Shown: piece after piece, positions 1-6,471 of the stretch
How the letters are laid out: each line of letters begins with the position of its first letter
How positions within the stretch are numbered: the stretch's first letter is position 1
Made by a program: the position numbers and the translations under genes
Notes under the pieces: generated by a model
What the model was told of the DNA's origin: nothing
What the model saw: the letters and a program-made list of their open reading frames with translations, nothing else
Database searches by the model: none
NCBI GenBank assembly: GCA_025361335.1
Contig: JANYAK010000053.1
Location: forward strand, 1 to 40,757
Reading direction: 5' to 3'
Length of the DNA: 40,757 bases
Origin: Coriobacteriia bacterium
Lineage (GTDB): Bacteria; Actinomycetota; Coriobacteriia; Anaerosomatales; PALSA-660

Positions 1-81
1 ATCGCCGTGGCGATGCGCCCGGCGCTGACCATCGAGATCGGCGGACTCGAGGAGGTGGTGCCAGCGCTCATAGCCGGCTGA
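1..81 (+). CDS. C-terminal end of an unidentified protein (partial)
   Basis: An open frame runs from the first base of the window to a TGA at 79-81 and gives 26 residues, ending ...VVPALIAG. The start and most of the gene lie outside the window. The visible tail is too short to assign a family. It ends 32 bp before the end of the convergent DUF1697 remnant. Confidence 0.55.
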   Translation: MAVAMRPALTIEIGGLEEVVPALIAG

Positions 82-113
82 CTGCTATGCTCGCAAGGAC
101 GGGGCAGGGGCCT

Positions 114-287
114 TCATACACCACGCCCCGGCGCGCGGCCGTCGGTCGCGAAGACCACATTGCCGGAGTTGATGTAGGTTCGTACGGACGTCATCCCGGT
201 CGCCTCGAAGACGGCCTTCAAGTCCTTCATGTCGATGGCGCTGTGGCCGCCGACATTGATGCCGCGCAGGAGTGCTACGTACACCAT
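114..287 (-). pseudogene. Truncated N-terminal fragment of a DUF1697 family protein
   Basis: The frame starts at an ATG (287) and encodes 57 residues before a TGA. It begins MVYVALLRGINVGG and later has VRTYINSGNVVF, which are the hallmark N-terminal blocks of the DUF1697 family, whose members are normally about 170-190 residues long. Only the first third is present. After the NVVF block the frame runs into RAPGRGV and stops, and the DNA beyond belongs to the upstream plus-strand gene. I infer a decayed remnant, not a functional short gene. The function of the intact family is not known. Confidence 0.7.
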
Positions 288-545
288 GATCCGATCTTCT
301 CGCTGGCGGGCTCGCGATCGCGGTGGCGTCGCTGCCTCTGTGGTGGTGTATTCCCTTGATGCGAGTGGCGCCGGCCGAGCGTGTCGAGCCGGCGCGGTGA
401 GCTAGAATCGTCTGTGAGGTGCGCCGACCCCGAGCCGCCGAGACGTCGGACGCCATCCGACGGGGGGCGGAATGGAGTACGCGATCGCAACGGTTCCTCT
501 CTGGGTCATCGTCCGGACGGGGCGGCACGGCGGAGGCAAGGAGTC

Positions 546-845
546 ATGGGCGAGATCGATGTGCTCGAAGGGCTTGCGAATCACTTCAAGGGTATCGAGG
601 CTGTGGGCGGGCGGCTCAGGCTGACCGATCGGAGGCTCGTATTCGAGTCCCACTCGCTCAACTTCCAGAACCACGCGGATTCGTGGGCTCTCGCGGACAT
701 CGCCGGGGTGCGGCCGGTCCGGACGTTGGGGATCGTGCCCAACGGCATCGCTGTCCGCCTCGTCGACGGGACGGATGAACGGTTCGTGGTCTCGAACAGG
801 ACCGCGTGGATCCGCGCCATCGCAAGCGCTATCGGCCAGTGCTAA
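546..845 (+). CDS. Small GRAM-domain-like protein
   Basis: The product has 99 residues. It reads as one compact beta-rich domain: an early GGRLRLTDRRLVFES block (about residues 21-35), a middle ALADIAGVRPV segment, and a VRLVDGTDERFVVSNR strand pair followed by a C-terminal helix. The pattern 'x-G-x-L-x-L-T-x-x-R-L-V-F' followed by 'I-x-x-V' and 'G-x-x-x-x-F-V-V' is typical of GRAM/PH-like domains in small bacterial proteins. These are thought to bind lipids or act as scaffolds, usually with no known enzyme activity. The ATG follows a purine-rich GGAGGCAAGGAG stretch. No signal peptide or membrane segment is seen, so it is probably cytoplasmic. The specific role is unknown. Confidence 0.75.
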   Translation: MGEIDVLEGLANHFKGIEAVGGRLRLTDRRLVFESHSLNFQNHADSWALADIAGVRPVRTLGIVPNGIAVRLVDGTDERFVVSNRTAWIRAIASAIGQC

Positions 846-917
846 GACTCGCGGACGGGGCTGCCACGATCCGATAGCGGCCCGCCCGCTCGGCGTCACC
901 CAGGATCGGAAGGGGTC

Positions 918-1445
918 GTGTCGGAGATGACTCAGTATGCGGGGCGCCGGGATCCGCGTTTCGTGGCGATCCATCGCGGAGGTCTGCTCGACGTGCCCAC
1001 GCACCGATTGCTGGCGAGCTGGGCGGCGGACTGCGCCGAACACGTCCTTCCGCTGTTCACTGCCAAGTACCCTCAGGACGACCGACCGGGCCGCGCGATA
1101 GAGATCGCCCGCGCCTGGTCTCGAGGCGAAGCCTCCGTGGGTGAAGCGCGCGAGGCTGCTTTCGCGGCTCACGCAGCCGCGAGAAGCACATCGGACGCCG
1201 CTCGCGAGGTCGCCCGCGCGGCGGGTCATGCGGTGGCCACGGCCCATATGGCGGACCACGAGTTGGGCGCGGCAGCCTACGCCATCAAGGCCGTGCGTCT
1301 GGCGTCCGCGGATCCGGAAGCGATGGCTGCAGGGGCGCGCGAGTGCAGGTGGCAGCGCGAGCAGCTGCCGGAAGCGATCCGCGAGCTCGTGCTGTCGGAC
1401 GAGGAGCTCCGCAACAAGAGGATCTGGTCGATCTTCAGCTGCTGA
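918..1445 (+). CDS. Imm5-family putative immunity protein (orphan)
   Basis: The product has 175 residues from a GTG preceded by GGAAGGGG; an in-frame ATG three codons later is an alternative start. The sequence is helical and alanine-rich. It has the block pattern I associate with the Imm5 immunity family: DPRFVAIHRGG at the start, LLASWAADCAEHVLPLF, RAIEIARAWSRGE, AAFAAHAAAR, then AVATAHMADHELGAAAYAIKA and the terminal QLPEAIRELVL segment. Family members are cytoplasmic and are believed to neutralise polymorphic toxins. No toxin, secretion gene or other immunity gene is visible nearby, so this copy is an orphan and may serve against toxins of neighbouring cells. The family call rests on pattern memory. 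The immunity function is family inference. Confidence 0.72.
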   Translation: MSEMTQYAGRRDPRFVAIHRGGLLDVPTHRLLASWAADCAEHVLPLFTAKYPQDDRPGRAIEIARAWSRGEASVGEAREAAFAAHAAARSTSDAAREVARAAGHAVATAHMADHELGAAAYAIKAVRLASADPEAMAAGARECRWQREQLPEAIRELVLSDEELRNKRIWSIFSC

Positions 1446-1447
1446 AG

Positions 1448-1491
1448 CGGGCTGGCTGGCGCGGCCATCGGTTTGGAGGCGGTCCAGCCCG
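1448..1491. terminator. Inverted repeat between convergent genes, candidate bidirectional terminator
   Basis: CGGGCTGG at 1448-1455 is complementary to CCAGCCCG at 1484-1491, an 8-bp perfect stem with a long 28-nt loop. It fills the 60-bp space between the convergent Imm5-like and cytochrome genes. There is no T tract, so termination is only suggested by position. Confidence 0.3.
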
Positions 1492-1505
1492 GCGGGTTCG
1501 CCAAG

Positions 1506-2084
1506 CTACGAGTGGGAACTCAGTTCCTTCATGTACGCGATGGTCGCATCCAGATCTGCGGCGCTCATCCGCCAACGCGGCATCGCGTCCTTCAGCGGCT
1601 TGCCCGCCTCGTCGAGCCCATCTCGGATCGCCCTTCGGATCGTCTCCTCGGTGAAGCCGGCTTTGATGAGCACGGCGTACGTGATGTCGGGCGCAACGAT
1701 GGGAGTGCCGGTCATCATTCTGATCGTCCCGCCTTGGCCGGACCGGCCGTGGCACGAGCCGCATCCTCCGCCACCCATCATGAGGGAGCCCTGCGAGATG
1801 CGTGGGGCGGTTCGCGCGACGGCTCGACCGTCGATGCCCACGCCCGTGAGCCAGATGCGCTGTCCCGGGGACAAGTAGCTCGCGGTGTTGGACCCGCCTC
1901 CCATCATCGTGCCCGGCCCGACGCCAGGGCTTCCACCCGGGGCGCTCCGCTGACCGGCCCCCGTCGAGCCGCCATCCGGCGACCCGCCACCAGAGGTTCC
2001 GAGAGTCGAACATGCGGCCGTGGCCGCTATGACCGCGACCCCCAGACAGACCGCGATAGCGACGGCGAGGGTATATGAGCGCAT
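1506..2084 (-). CDS. Mono-haem cytochrome c lipoprotein
   Basis: The product has 192 residues. It starts with a lipoprotein signal peptide: a hydrophobic run from residue 6 to 24, a TAAC lipobox and cysteine 25, so it should be anchored outside the cytoplasmic membrane. A Gly/Ser/Pro/Met-rich linker follows, then one haem attachment motif C108-G-S-C111-H112. A downstream M168-P-R-W fits the distal methionine ligand of class I cytochromes c, and the C-terminal helix (DLDATIAYMKEL) is typical of cytochrome c / cbb3-type domains. The start was chosen because GGAAGGAG lies five bases before this ATG and the signal peptide begins at once. Residues upstream of it have no signal character. No partner oxidase or reductase lies nearby, so the electron partner is unknown. 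Two MMGGG stretches are unusual. Confidence 0.85.
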   Translation of the reverse strand: MRSYTLAVAIAVCLGVAVIAATAACSTLGTSGGGSPDGGSTGAGQRSAPGGSPGVGPGTMMGGGSNTASYLSPGQRIWLTGVGIDGRAVARTAPRISQGSLMMGGGGCGSCHGRSGQGGTIRMMTGTPIVAPDITYAVLIKAGFTEETIRRAIRDGLDEAGKPLKDAMPRWRMSAADLDATIAYMKELSSHS

Positions 2085-2308
2085 GTTCGCTCCTTCCGTG
2101 GCAGTGTCCCGTGCGGGCGATGCGGATCTCCCGATCGAGGGGAGTGGTGTGACCTCCGTCGTTCCCAGTCGTCCGCGTGAAGCGCTTCCCTCGTTCCCCC
2201 TCTCCGTAGTTGTACCCACCGGGCGTGCGCTGAAGGACCGTGTACCGGGGAGTGGGTACATCCTCGCTGCGTCCGCGTCCCGACTTCAGTCCGCTCATGG
2301 GAGGTCTC

Positions 2309-2395
2309 ATGGCAGTCAAGACCGTCGCCGAGAAGGCGCGCATCAAGCCGGGCACCACGGTCGCCATCCACATGTGCCCATCGGGCTCATGCTGA
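2309..2395 (+). CDS. 28-residue ORF, possible remnant of a larger protein
   Basis: An ATG preceded by GGGAGG opens a 28-codon frame (MAVKTVAEKARIKPGTT..., ending CPSGSC) that stops 37 bp before the methyltransferase start. The AEKxxIKPGTTV block resembles the beginning of DUF3052-type proteins, and the rest of such a protein is missing. It could be a truncated gene, a real micro-protein with two Cys near its end, or a translated leader for the downstream gene. Confidence 0.35.
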   Translation: MAVKTVAEKARIKPGTTVAIHMCPSGSC

Positions 2396-2432
2396 CCAGC
2401 GCGTCGCGAGGCGAGGACGGGGGGCGGGTGAG

Positions 2433-3332
2433 ATGCGGGCCGACTCGTTGACGTGTCCTGTGTGTCACGACCGGCTCACCAGGTCTGACTCGGCACTCGT
2501 GTGCCCGGCCGGTCACTCGTTCGACGTCGCCCGCGAGGGGTATGTGAACCTCCTCCTCCGACCCAAGGGCGCTCGTCCGATCACCGGGGACACAGCGCAG
2601 ATGCTCGGAGCCCGGCGTCGCTTCCTGGAGGGCGGGTTCTACAGGCCGCTCCTCGACGGACTCGTGGGCACGGCGCAGGAGGCACTCGGCGACCGGGATC
2701 AGGGAGCATCCGGACCTCCGCTCGTGCTGGAGGTCGGCAGCGGCGAGGGGTACTACATCGGCGGCATCGCGAACGGGATCGGGAGCGCGACAGGCGCGGC
2801 CTTCGTCGGCGCCGACGTGTCGAAGGCCGCCGCGCGGCTGGCCGCCCGTCGCTACCCGGACGTCTCGTTCTTCGTCGCCGACGTTCATCGGCGCATATGC
2901 GTGCCCGACGCATCGGTGAGCCTGCTTCTGGACGTCTTCGCGCCGCGGGACCCGGAGGAGTTCGCTCGAGTGCTGGAGCCGGGCGGCTCCGTGCTGGTCG
3001 TCATCCCGTCCCCGTCGCACCTGGCGGGGCTGCGCTCCGAGCTGGGGCTGCTCCAGATCGAGGAGGACAAGGAAGCGCGCCTGCTCGACCGGTTCTCGGC
3101 GCACTTCATGCTCGCCGACAGGCGCGAGATCGAGTTCGAGATCCAGCTGCCCCCCGAGGCGGTCGGTTGGCAAGTCGACATGGGGCCGAACCACTGGCAC
3201 GCGCATGGGACGTCGATGGGAAGGCACGTCGCGGACGTGGCGTCGTTCGTCGTGCTGCGGCTCCGACATCGCGTCGGCGTGAAGCCGGAGGAACGAGGGC
3301 CCAGCCGGGGCGCCTCGCGATCGGCGTTCTAG
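2433..3332 (+). CDS. rlmA: RlmA-type 23S rRNA (guanine-N1) methyltransferase
   Basis: The product has 299 residues. The N-terminal zinc finger is visible as C8-x-x-C11...C24-x-x-x-H28, followed by FDVAREGYVNLL, the standard lead-in of the RlmA/TlrB family. The SAM-binding motif VLEVGSGEGYY lies at about residues 98-108, the acidic VGADVSKAA strand follows, and a FAPRDPEEFARVLEPGG block marks the mid-domain. The family transfers a methyl group from SAM to N1 of a guanine in 23S rRNA helix 35 (G745 or G748 in E. coli numbering). Actinobacterial members can confer tylosin-type macrolide tolerance. Which guanine is modified here cannot be told from sequence alone. It is cytoplasmic. The ATG follows a G-rich GGGGGGCGGG stretch. 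Confidence 0.88.
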   Translation: MRADSLTCPVCHDRLTRSDSALVCPAGHSFDVAREGYVNLLLRPKGARPITGDTAQMLGARRRFLEGGFYRPLLDGLVGTAQEALGDRDQGASGPPLVLEVGSGEGYYIGGIANGIGSATGAAFVGADVSKAAARLAARRYPDVSFFVADVHRRICVPDASVSLLLDVFAPRDPEEFARVLEPGGSVLVVIPSPSHLAGLRSELGLLQIEEDKEARLLDRFSAHFMLADRREIEFEIQLPPEAVGWQVDMGPNHWHAHGTSMGRHVADVASFVVLRLRHRVGVKPEERGPSRGASRSAF

Positions 3333-3380
3333 TCGCCGAAGGCGTCGGGCGGCACGTGGACGACCCCTTGGCGTGGGATG

Positions 3381-3389
3381 TGCTATGCT
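3381..3389 (+). promoter_or_regulatory. Candidate extended -10 promoter for the cold-shock gene
   Basis: TGCTATGCT fits an extended -10 element (TGn followed by TATnnT). No good -35 box lies 16-18 bp upstream. A start about 7 bp downstream would give a leader of about 100 nt before the csp start codon, as is usual for cold-shock genes. Confidence 0.4.
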
Positions 3390-3424
3390 ACGGGACAGGC
3401 GAGCCATATGGGCTCGTAGGATTG

Positions 3425-3469
3425 CGACGTGACACACCGCATTCTGCGGCAGTCACGTCGTTTTGTTTT
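3425..3469 (+). terminator. Hairpin plus T tract inside the cold-shock leader (terminator or attenuator)
   Basis: CGACGTGAC at 3425-3433 pairs perfectly with GTCACGTCG at 3452-3460. An inner CCGCA/TGCGG stem (3437-3441 with 3445-3449) closes a three-base loop. The T-rich run TTTTGTTTT follows at once. This is the form of an intrinsic terminator. It lies downstream of the likely csp promoter and 30 bp before the csp start, so it could stop rlmA read-through or act as a temperature- or antitermination-controlled attenuator. Confidence 0.65.
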
Positions 3470-3498
3470 GCCCCGTTGGGGCGAGAGGATGGGTTTTC

Positions 3499-3702
3499 AT
3501 GGCAGAAGGTAAAGTCAAGTGGTTCAACGCCGACAAGGGTTACGGCTTCATCGAGCGTGAGAATGGCGAGGATCTCTTCGTCCACTTCTCCGAGATCCAG
3601 ACCGAGGGCTTCAAGAGCCTCGACGAGGGTGCGGCCGTTTCCTTCACGGAAGCCACTGGCCAGAACGGCAAGCAGCAGGCGACCCAGGTGCGTGCTCTCT
3701 AA
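3499..3702 (+). CDS. CspA-family cold-shock protein
   Basis: The product has 67 residues, the usual length for the family. It starts [19 protein letters not shown], so the RNP1 motif KGYGFIE is at residues 13-19 and RNP2 LFVHFSE at 26-32. The single OB-fold beta-barrel binds single-stranded RNA and DNA and acts as an RNA chaperone that melts secondary structure, especially after a temperature drop. The ATG was chosen because the conserved first residues begin there. An upstream in-frame alternative start would add a non-conserved extension. It is monocistronic, with a hairpin/T-tract element in its leader and a strong terminator 22 bp after its stop. Confidence 0.97.
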   Translation: MAEGKVKWFNADKGYGFIERENGEDLFVHFSEIQTEGFKSLDEGAAVSFTEATGQNGKQQATQVRAL

Positions 3703-3724
3703 GCGCACTCACGCGAACGCTCAT

Positions 3725-3765
3725 GAGCCGGGCAGCCCTTCGGGGTTGTCCGGCTCTTGCTGTCT
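3725..3765 (+). terminator. Intrinsic terminator after the cold-shock gene
   Basis: The arms at 3725-3738 and 3743-3756 pair over 14 bp, with two G-U wobbles, around a TTCG tetraloop. A short T-containing tail (TTGCTGTCT) follows. The UUCG loop makes this a very stable stem. It separates csp from the GIY-YIG/dusB pair. Confidence 0.82.
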
Positions 3766-3850
3766 CCGAGACGGGCGGGCGGTGACGCGGTCGGTTCCGG
3801 CCCATCTGCTACCGTGGACCTTGACCTCGGCTGAAGCGGAACGGAGCGGC

Positions 3851-4195
3851 ATGGACCGCAAGGAGTGCATACGCGCCTACAAGGAGACCCCTCGCCCGAT
3901 GGGGGTCTATCGCGTCCGCAACACCGTGACGGGACGCTGGTTCATCGGCACGAGCGTCGACATGCCGGGTCGGCTCAACCGCACCCGATTCGAGCTGGAG
4001 GCGGGGGCGCACAAGAACCGGGAGCTGCAAGCCGACTGGGATGCGTCCGGCCCGAGGGTCTTCGCGTTCGAGGCGCTGGATACGCTGAAGCCGTCCGACG
4101 TCCCTGGTCACGATCCCGCTGAGGACCTGGTGATGCTCGAGGCGATGTGGGCGGAGAAGCTGACCGCGGCCGAGGGGCCGGGGTACGCGGGATGA
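3851..4195 (+). CDS. GIY-YIG nuclease-fold protein
   Basis: The product has 114 residues. The two signature strands appear as G18-V-Y20 and F31-I-G33 (so the second tyrosine is Phe), followed by a helix with R/K-rich NRTRFELEAG and a KNRELQADWD segment. This matches a group of small single-domain GIY-YIG family proteins found in Firmicutes and Actinobacteria. Whether it cuts DNA is unknown, and replacement of the second tyrosine may weaken catalysis. Its stop codon overlaps the dusB start (ATGA), so the two genes are translationally coupled. No partner such as UvrC is near. It is probably cytoplasmic. Confidence 0.8.
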   Translation: MDRKECIRAYKETPRPMGVYRVRNTVTGRWFIGTSVDMPGRLNRTRFELEAGAHKNRELQADWDASGPRVFAFEALDTLKPSDVPGHDPAEDLVMLEAMWAEKLTAAEGPGYAG

Positions 4196-5187
4196 ACCCC
4201 CCATCCGGCGTCGCCGCGCTGCTCTCGGCCGGCAACGTCCTCCTCGCGCCGATGGCGGGCATCACCGATGCGCCGTTCAGGGGCATCTGCAAGCGCATGG
4301 GCGCTGGACTCACGTATACCGAGATGGTCAGCGCGACCGCGCTGCACTACAACCCGGATTCGCGCACGTCTCGAGCCCTGCTGTCCTTCGACCCCAGCGA
4401 GACGCCCTGCGCTGTCCAGCTGTTCGGCTGTGACCCGGACGTGATGGCGGAGTCGGCGCGCGCCGTGATCGAGGGGCATGGCGACGAGGTCGCGTTGATC
4501 GACATCAACATGGGGTGCCCGGTGGCGAAGGTGGTCGCGAAGGGAGAGGGCGCCGCGTTGATGCGGACCCCCGAGCTGGCCGCGAGGATCGTGCGTCGGG
4601 TCATCGAAGAGTGTGAGGTGCCGGTCACAGCCAAGTTCCGGGCCGGATGGGACGACAGCCAGCGCAACGCGGTCGAGTTCGCGAAGATCCTCCAAGACGC
4701 CGGAGCCGCGGCGGTCGCCGTGCACGCGCGCACCCGGCAGCAGCAGTATCACGGGCGGGCGGACTGGGGCGTGATCAAGGCGGTGAAGGCAGCCGTCGAG
4801 ATCCCGGTGATCGGCAGCGGCGATGTCTGGTCGGCGAGCGACGCGGCGGCGATGCTGGACACGACAGGGGCTGACGCGGTCATGATCGCTCGCGGGGCGC
4901 AGGGCGACCCCTGGATATTCGCGGCGGCCCGCGCGCTCATCGACACTGGCGAGGTCATCCCCGGGCCCACCGCCCTCGACAGGATCGACATGGCTCGCGA
5001 GCACGCCGCCGCTCTGGTGGCGTTCGCGGGAGAGCGCGCCTTCCCGCGGATGCGCAAGCACGTGGCGCACTACATCAGCGGGATGCCGGGAGCAACGGAA
5101 GCGCGACGACGGGTGAACGCAGCGGTCAGCTACCGCGAGCTCGACGGCCTGCTGATCGAGTACCGCGCGTTCCTGGAGCGTGCGTGA
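4192..5187 (+). CDS. dusB: tRNA-dihydrouridine synthase (DusB type)
   Basis: The product has 331 residues. The FMN-barrel family signature APMAGITDAPFR lies at residues 19-30. The catalytic cysteine is C109 in DINMGCPVAKV, the substrate/flavin block TAKFRAGWD is at about 146-154, HART is at 178-181 and IGSGDV at about 207-212. The C-terminal helical domain with RMRKHVAHYISG binds tRNA. The enzyme reduces uridine to dihydrouridine in the tRNA D-loop using NADPH and FMN. The start overlaps the previous stop by four bases, and the conserved sequence begins within about 15 residues of it, which supports this choice. The dusB subtype is inferred from the overall motifs and a bacterial Gram-positive setting. 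Confidence 0.93.
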   Translation: MNPPSGVAALLSAGNVLLAPMAGITDAPFRGICKRMGAGLTYTEMVSATALHYNPDSRTSRALLSFDPSETPCAVQLFGCDPDVMAESARAVIEGHGDEVALIDINMGCPVAKVVAKGEGAALMRTPELAARIVRRVIEECEVPVTAKFRAGWDDSQRNAVEFAKILQDAGAAAVAVHARTRQQQYHGRADWGVIKAVKAAVEIPVIGSGDVWSASDAAAMLDTTGADAVMIARGAQGDPWIFAAARALIDTGEVIPGPTALDRIDMAREHAAALVAFAGERAFPRMRKHVAHYISGMPGATEARRRVNAAVSYRELDGLLIEYRAFLERA

Positions 5188-5250
5188 GCGCGGAGCAGAG
5201 GATGACGAAGCCGCCCTGCGCGGACGGTAGGCTCGCCGTCGCCGCGGCGC

Positions 5251-5279
5251 TTGGGTAGCGGCGTGCCCTCGCGTACACT
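5251..5279 (+). promoter_or_regulatory. Candidate sigma-70-type promoter for the isocitrate dehydrogenase gene
   Basis: TTGGGT at 5251-5256 and TACACT at 5274-5279 are separated by 17 bp. The predicted start near 5286 gives a leader of about 80 nt with a GC-rich region able to fold. Confidence 0.5.
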
Positions 5280-5367
5280 TACCTCTCGCGGAGGCCCCCG
5301 GGGCCGATCCGCCCGGGGTGCGTCAGGCGCTGTGACCTGCCGGCCCTCGCAGTGAGGAGTCATACGA

Positions 5368-6456
5368 ATGGCGAAGCACACGGTCACGCTGATCCCCGGC
5401 GACGGCATCGGCCCGGAGATCACCGGCGCCATGCGGCGGATCGTCGAGGCCACCGGGGTGGATATCGCGTGGGAGGTCGTCGACGCGGGGGCGGGCGTGG
5501 TCGAGCAGTACGGCACGCCCCTGCCGCAGCACGTCATCGACGCAGTGCGGCGCAACGGCGTGGCGATCAAGGGGCCCATCACCACGCCGGTCGGCGGGGG
5601 CTTCCGCAGCGTGAACGTGGCACTTCGCAAGGCGCTCGACCTGTATGTCAACCTGCGCCCCGCGTTCTCCATCCAAGGGACCGGCGCCCGGTACGACGAC
5701 GTCGACATCGTGATCGTGCGCGAGAACACGGAAGACCTCTACGCCGGCATCGAGTTCGAGCAGGGCACCGCGGACACCGCGGAGCTCATCGAGTGGGTGG
5801 AGGCGAAGGGCGCGGGCGTCATCCGTCCCGACAGCGGGATCTCGCTCAAGCCCATCAGCGTCACCGCCTCGGCCCGTATCGTGCGATGGGCGTTCGAGTA
5901 TGCGCTGGCCAACGACCGCCGCAAGGTGACGGCGGTGCACAAGGCGAACATCCTCAAGTATTCGGACGGCCTGTTCCTGAAGGTGGCGCGCGAGATCGCG
6001 GCCGAGTACGAGGGGCAGGTCGAGTTCGAGGATCGCATCGTGGACGCCACGTGCATGGGGCTGGTGCTTCGACCCAGCGACTTCGACGTCATGGTGCTGC
6101 CGAACCTCTACGGGGACATCGTGTCGGACCTGGCTGCCGGGCTCGTCGGCGGCCTCGGCATGGCGCCGGGTGCGAACATCGGCATGGACTGCGCCGTGTT
6201 CGAGCCGGTACATGGCTCGGCCCCGAAATACACCGGAAAGGACATGGCGAACCCGACAGCCGAGATCCTGTCGGCGGCCCTCATGCTCGATCATCTCGGT
6301 GAGCGTGACGCCGCCGCTCGCATCCTCGGCTCGGTGCGCGCGGTGCTCGCGGCGGGAGACAGCGTCACGTACGATATCAAGCGCACCAACACCGGCTCGA
6401 CCGAAGGGTGCGTCGGCACGCAGGCGTATGCCGACGCGGTCATCGCCGGTCTGTAG
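5368..6456 (+). CDS. icd: NAD-type isocitrate dehydrogenase (isocitrate/isopropylmalate dehydrogenase family)
   Basis: The product has 362 residues. It opens with the family motif LIPGDGIGPEI (8-18). The substrate segment is SVNVALRKALDLYVNLRP (81-98), with NTEDLYAGIE at 120-129, the catalytic lysine K192 in VHKANILK, and metal/substrate aspartates in the DIVSDLAAG stretch. HGSAPKYTGK shapes the cofactor pocket. The NTEDLYAGIE form and the short length fit the NAD-dependent homo-oligomeric type better than 3-isopropylmalate dehydrogenase, but specificity is hard to prove from sequence. It converts isocitrate to 2-oxoglutarate, which supplies glutamate and so the amino donor for the ilv and ser pathways downstream. 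It has its own likely promoter and probably forms a transcript with the next gene, 15 bp away. Confidence 0.83.
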   Translation: MAKHTVTLIPGDGIGPEITGAMRRIVEATGVDIAWEVVDAGAGVVEQYGTPLPQHVIDAVRRNGVAIKGPITTPVGGGFRSVNVALRKALDLYVNLRPAFSIQGTGARYDDVDIVIVRENTEDLYAGIEFEQGTADTAELIEWVEAKGAGVIRPDSGISLKPISVTASARIVRWAFEYALANDRRKVTAVHKANILKYSDGLFLKVAREIAAEYEGQVEFEDRIVDATCMGLVLRPSDFDVMVLPNLYGDIVSDLAAGLVGGLGMAPGANIGMDCAVFEPVHGSAPKYTGKDMANPTAEILSAALMLDHLGERDAAARILGSVRAVLAAGDSVTYDIKRTNTGSTEGCVGTQAYADAVIAGL

Positions 6457-6471
6457 CGGGCGGAGGCCGGC

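Noticed and set aside
83-91. TGCTATGCT, identical to the cold-shock extended -10, right after the first gene
   Set aside because: No plus-strand gene or recognisable RNA follows for about 450 bp and no -35 is seen; a nine-base match is likely chance.
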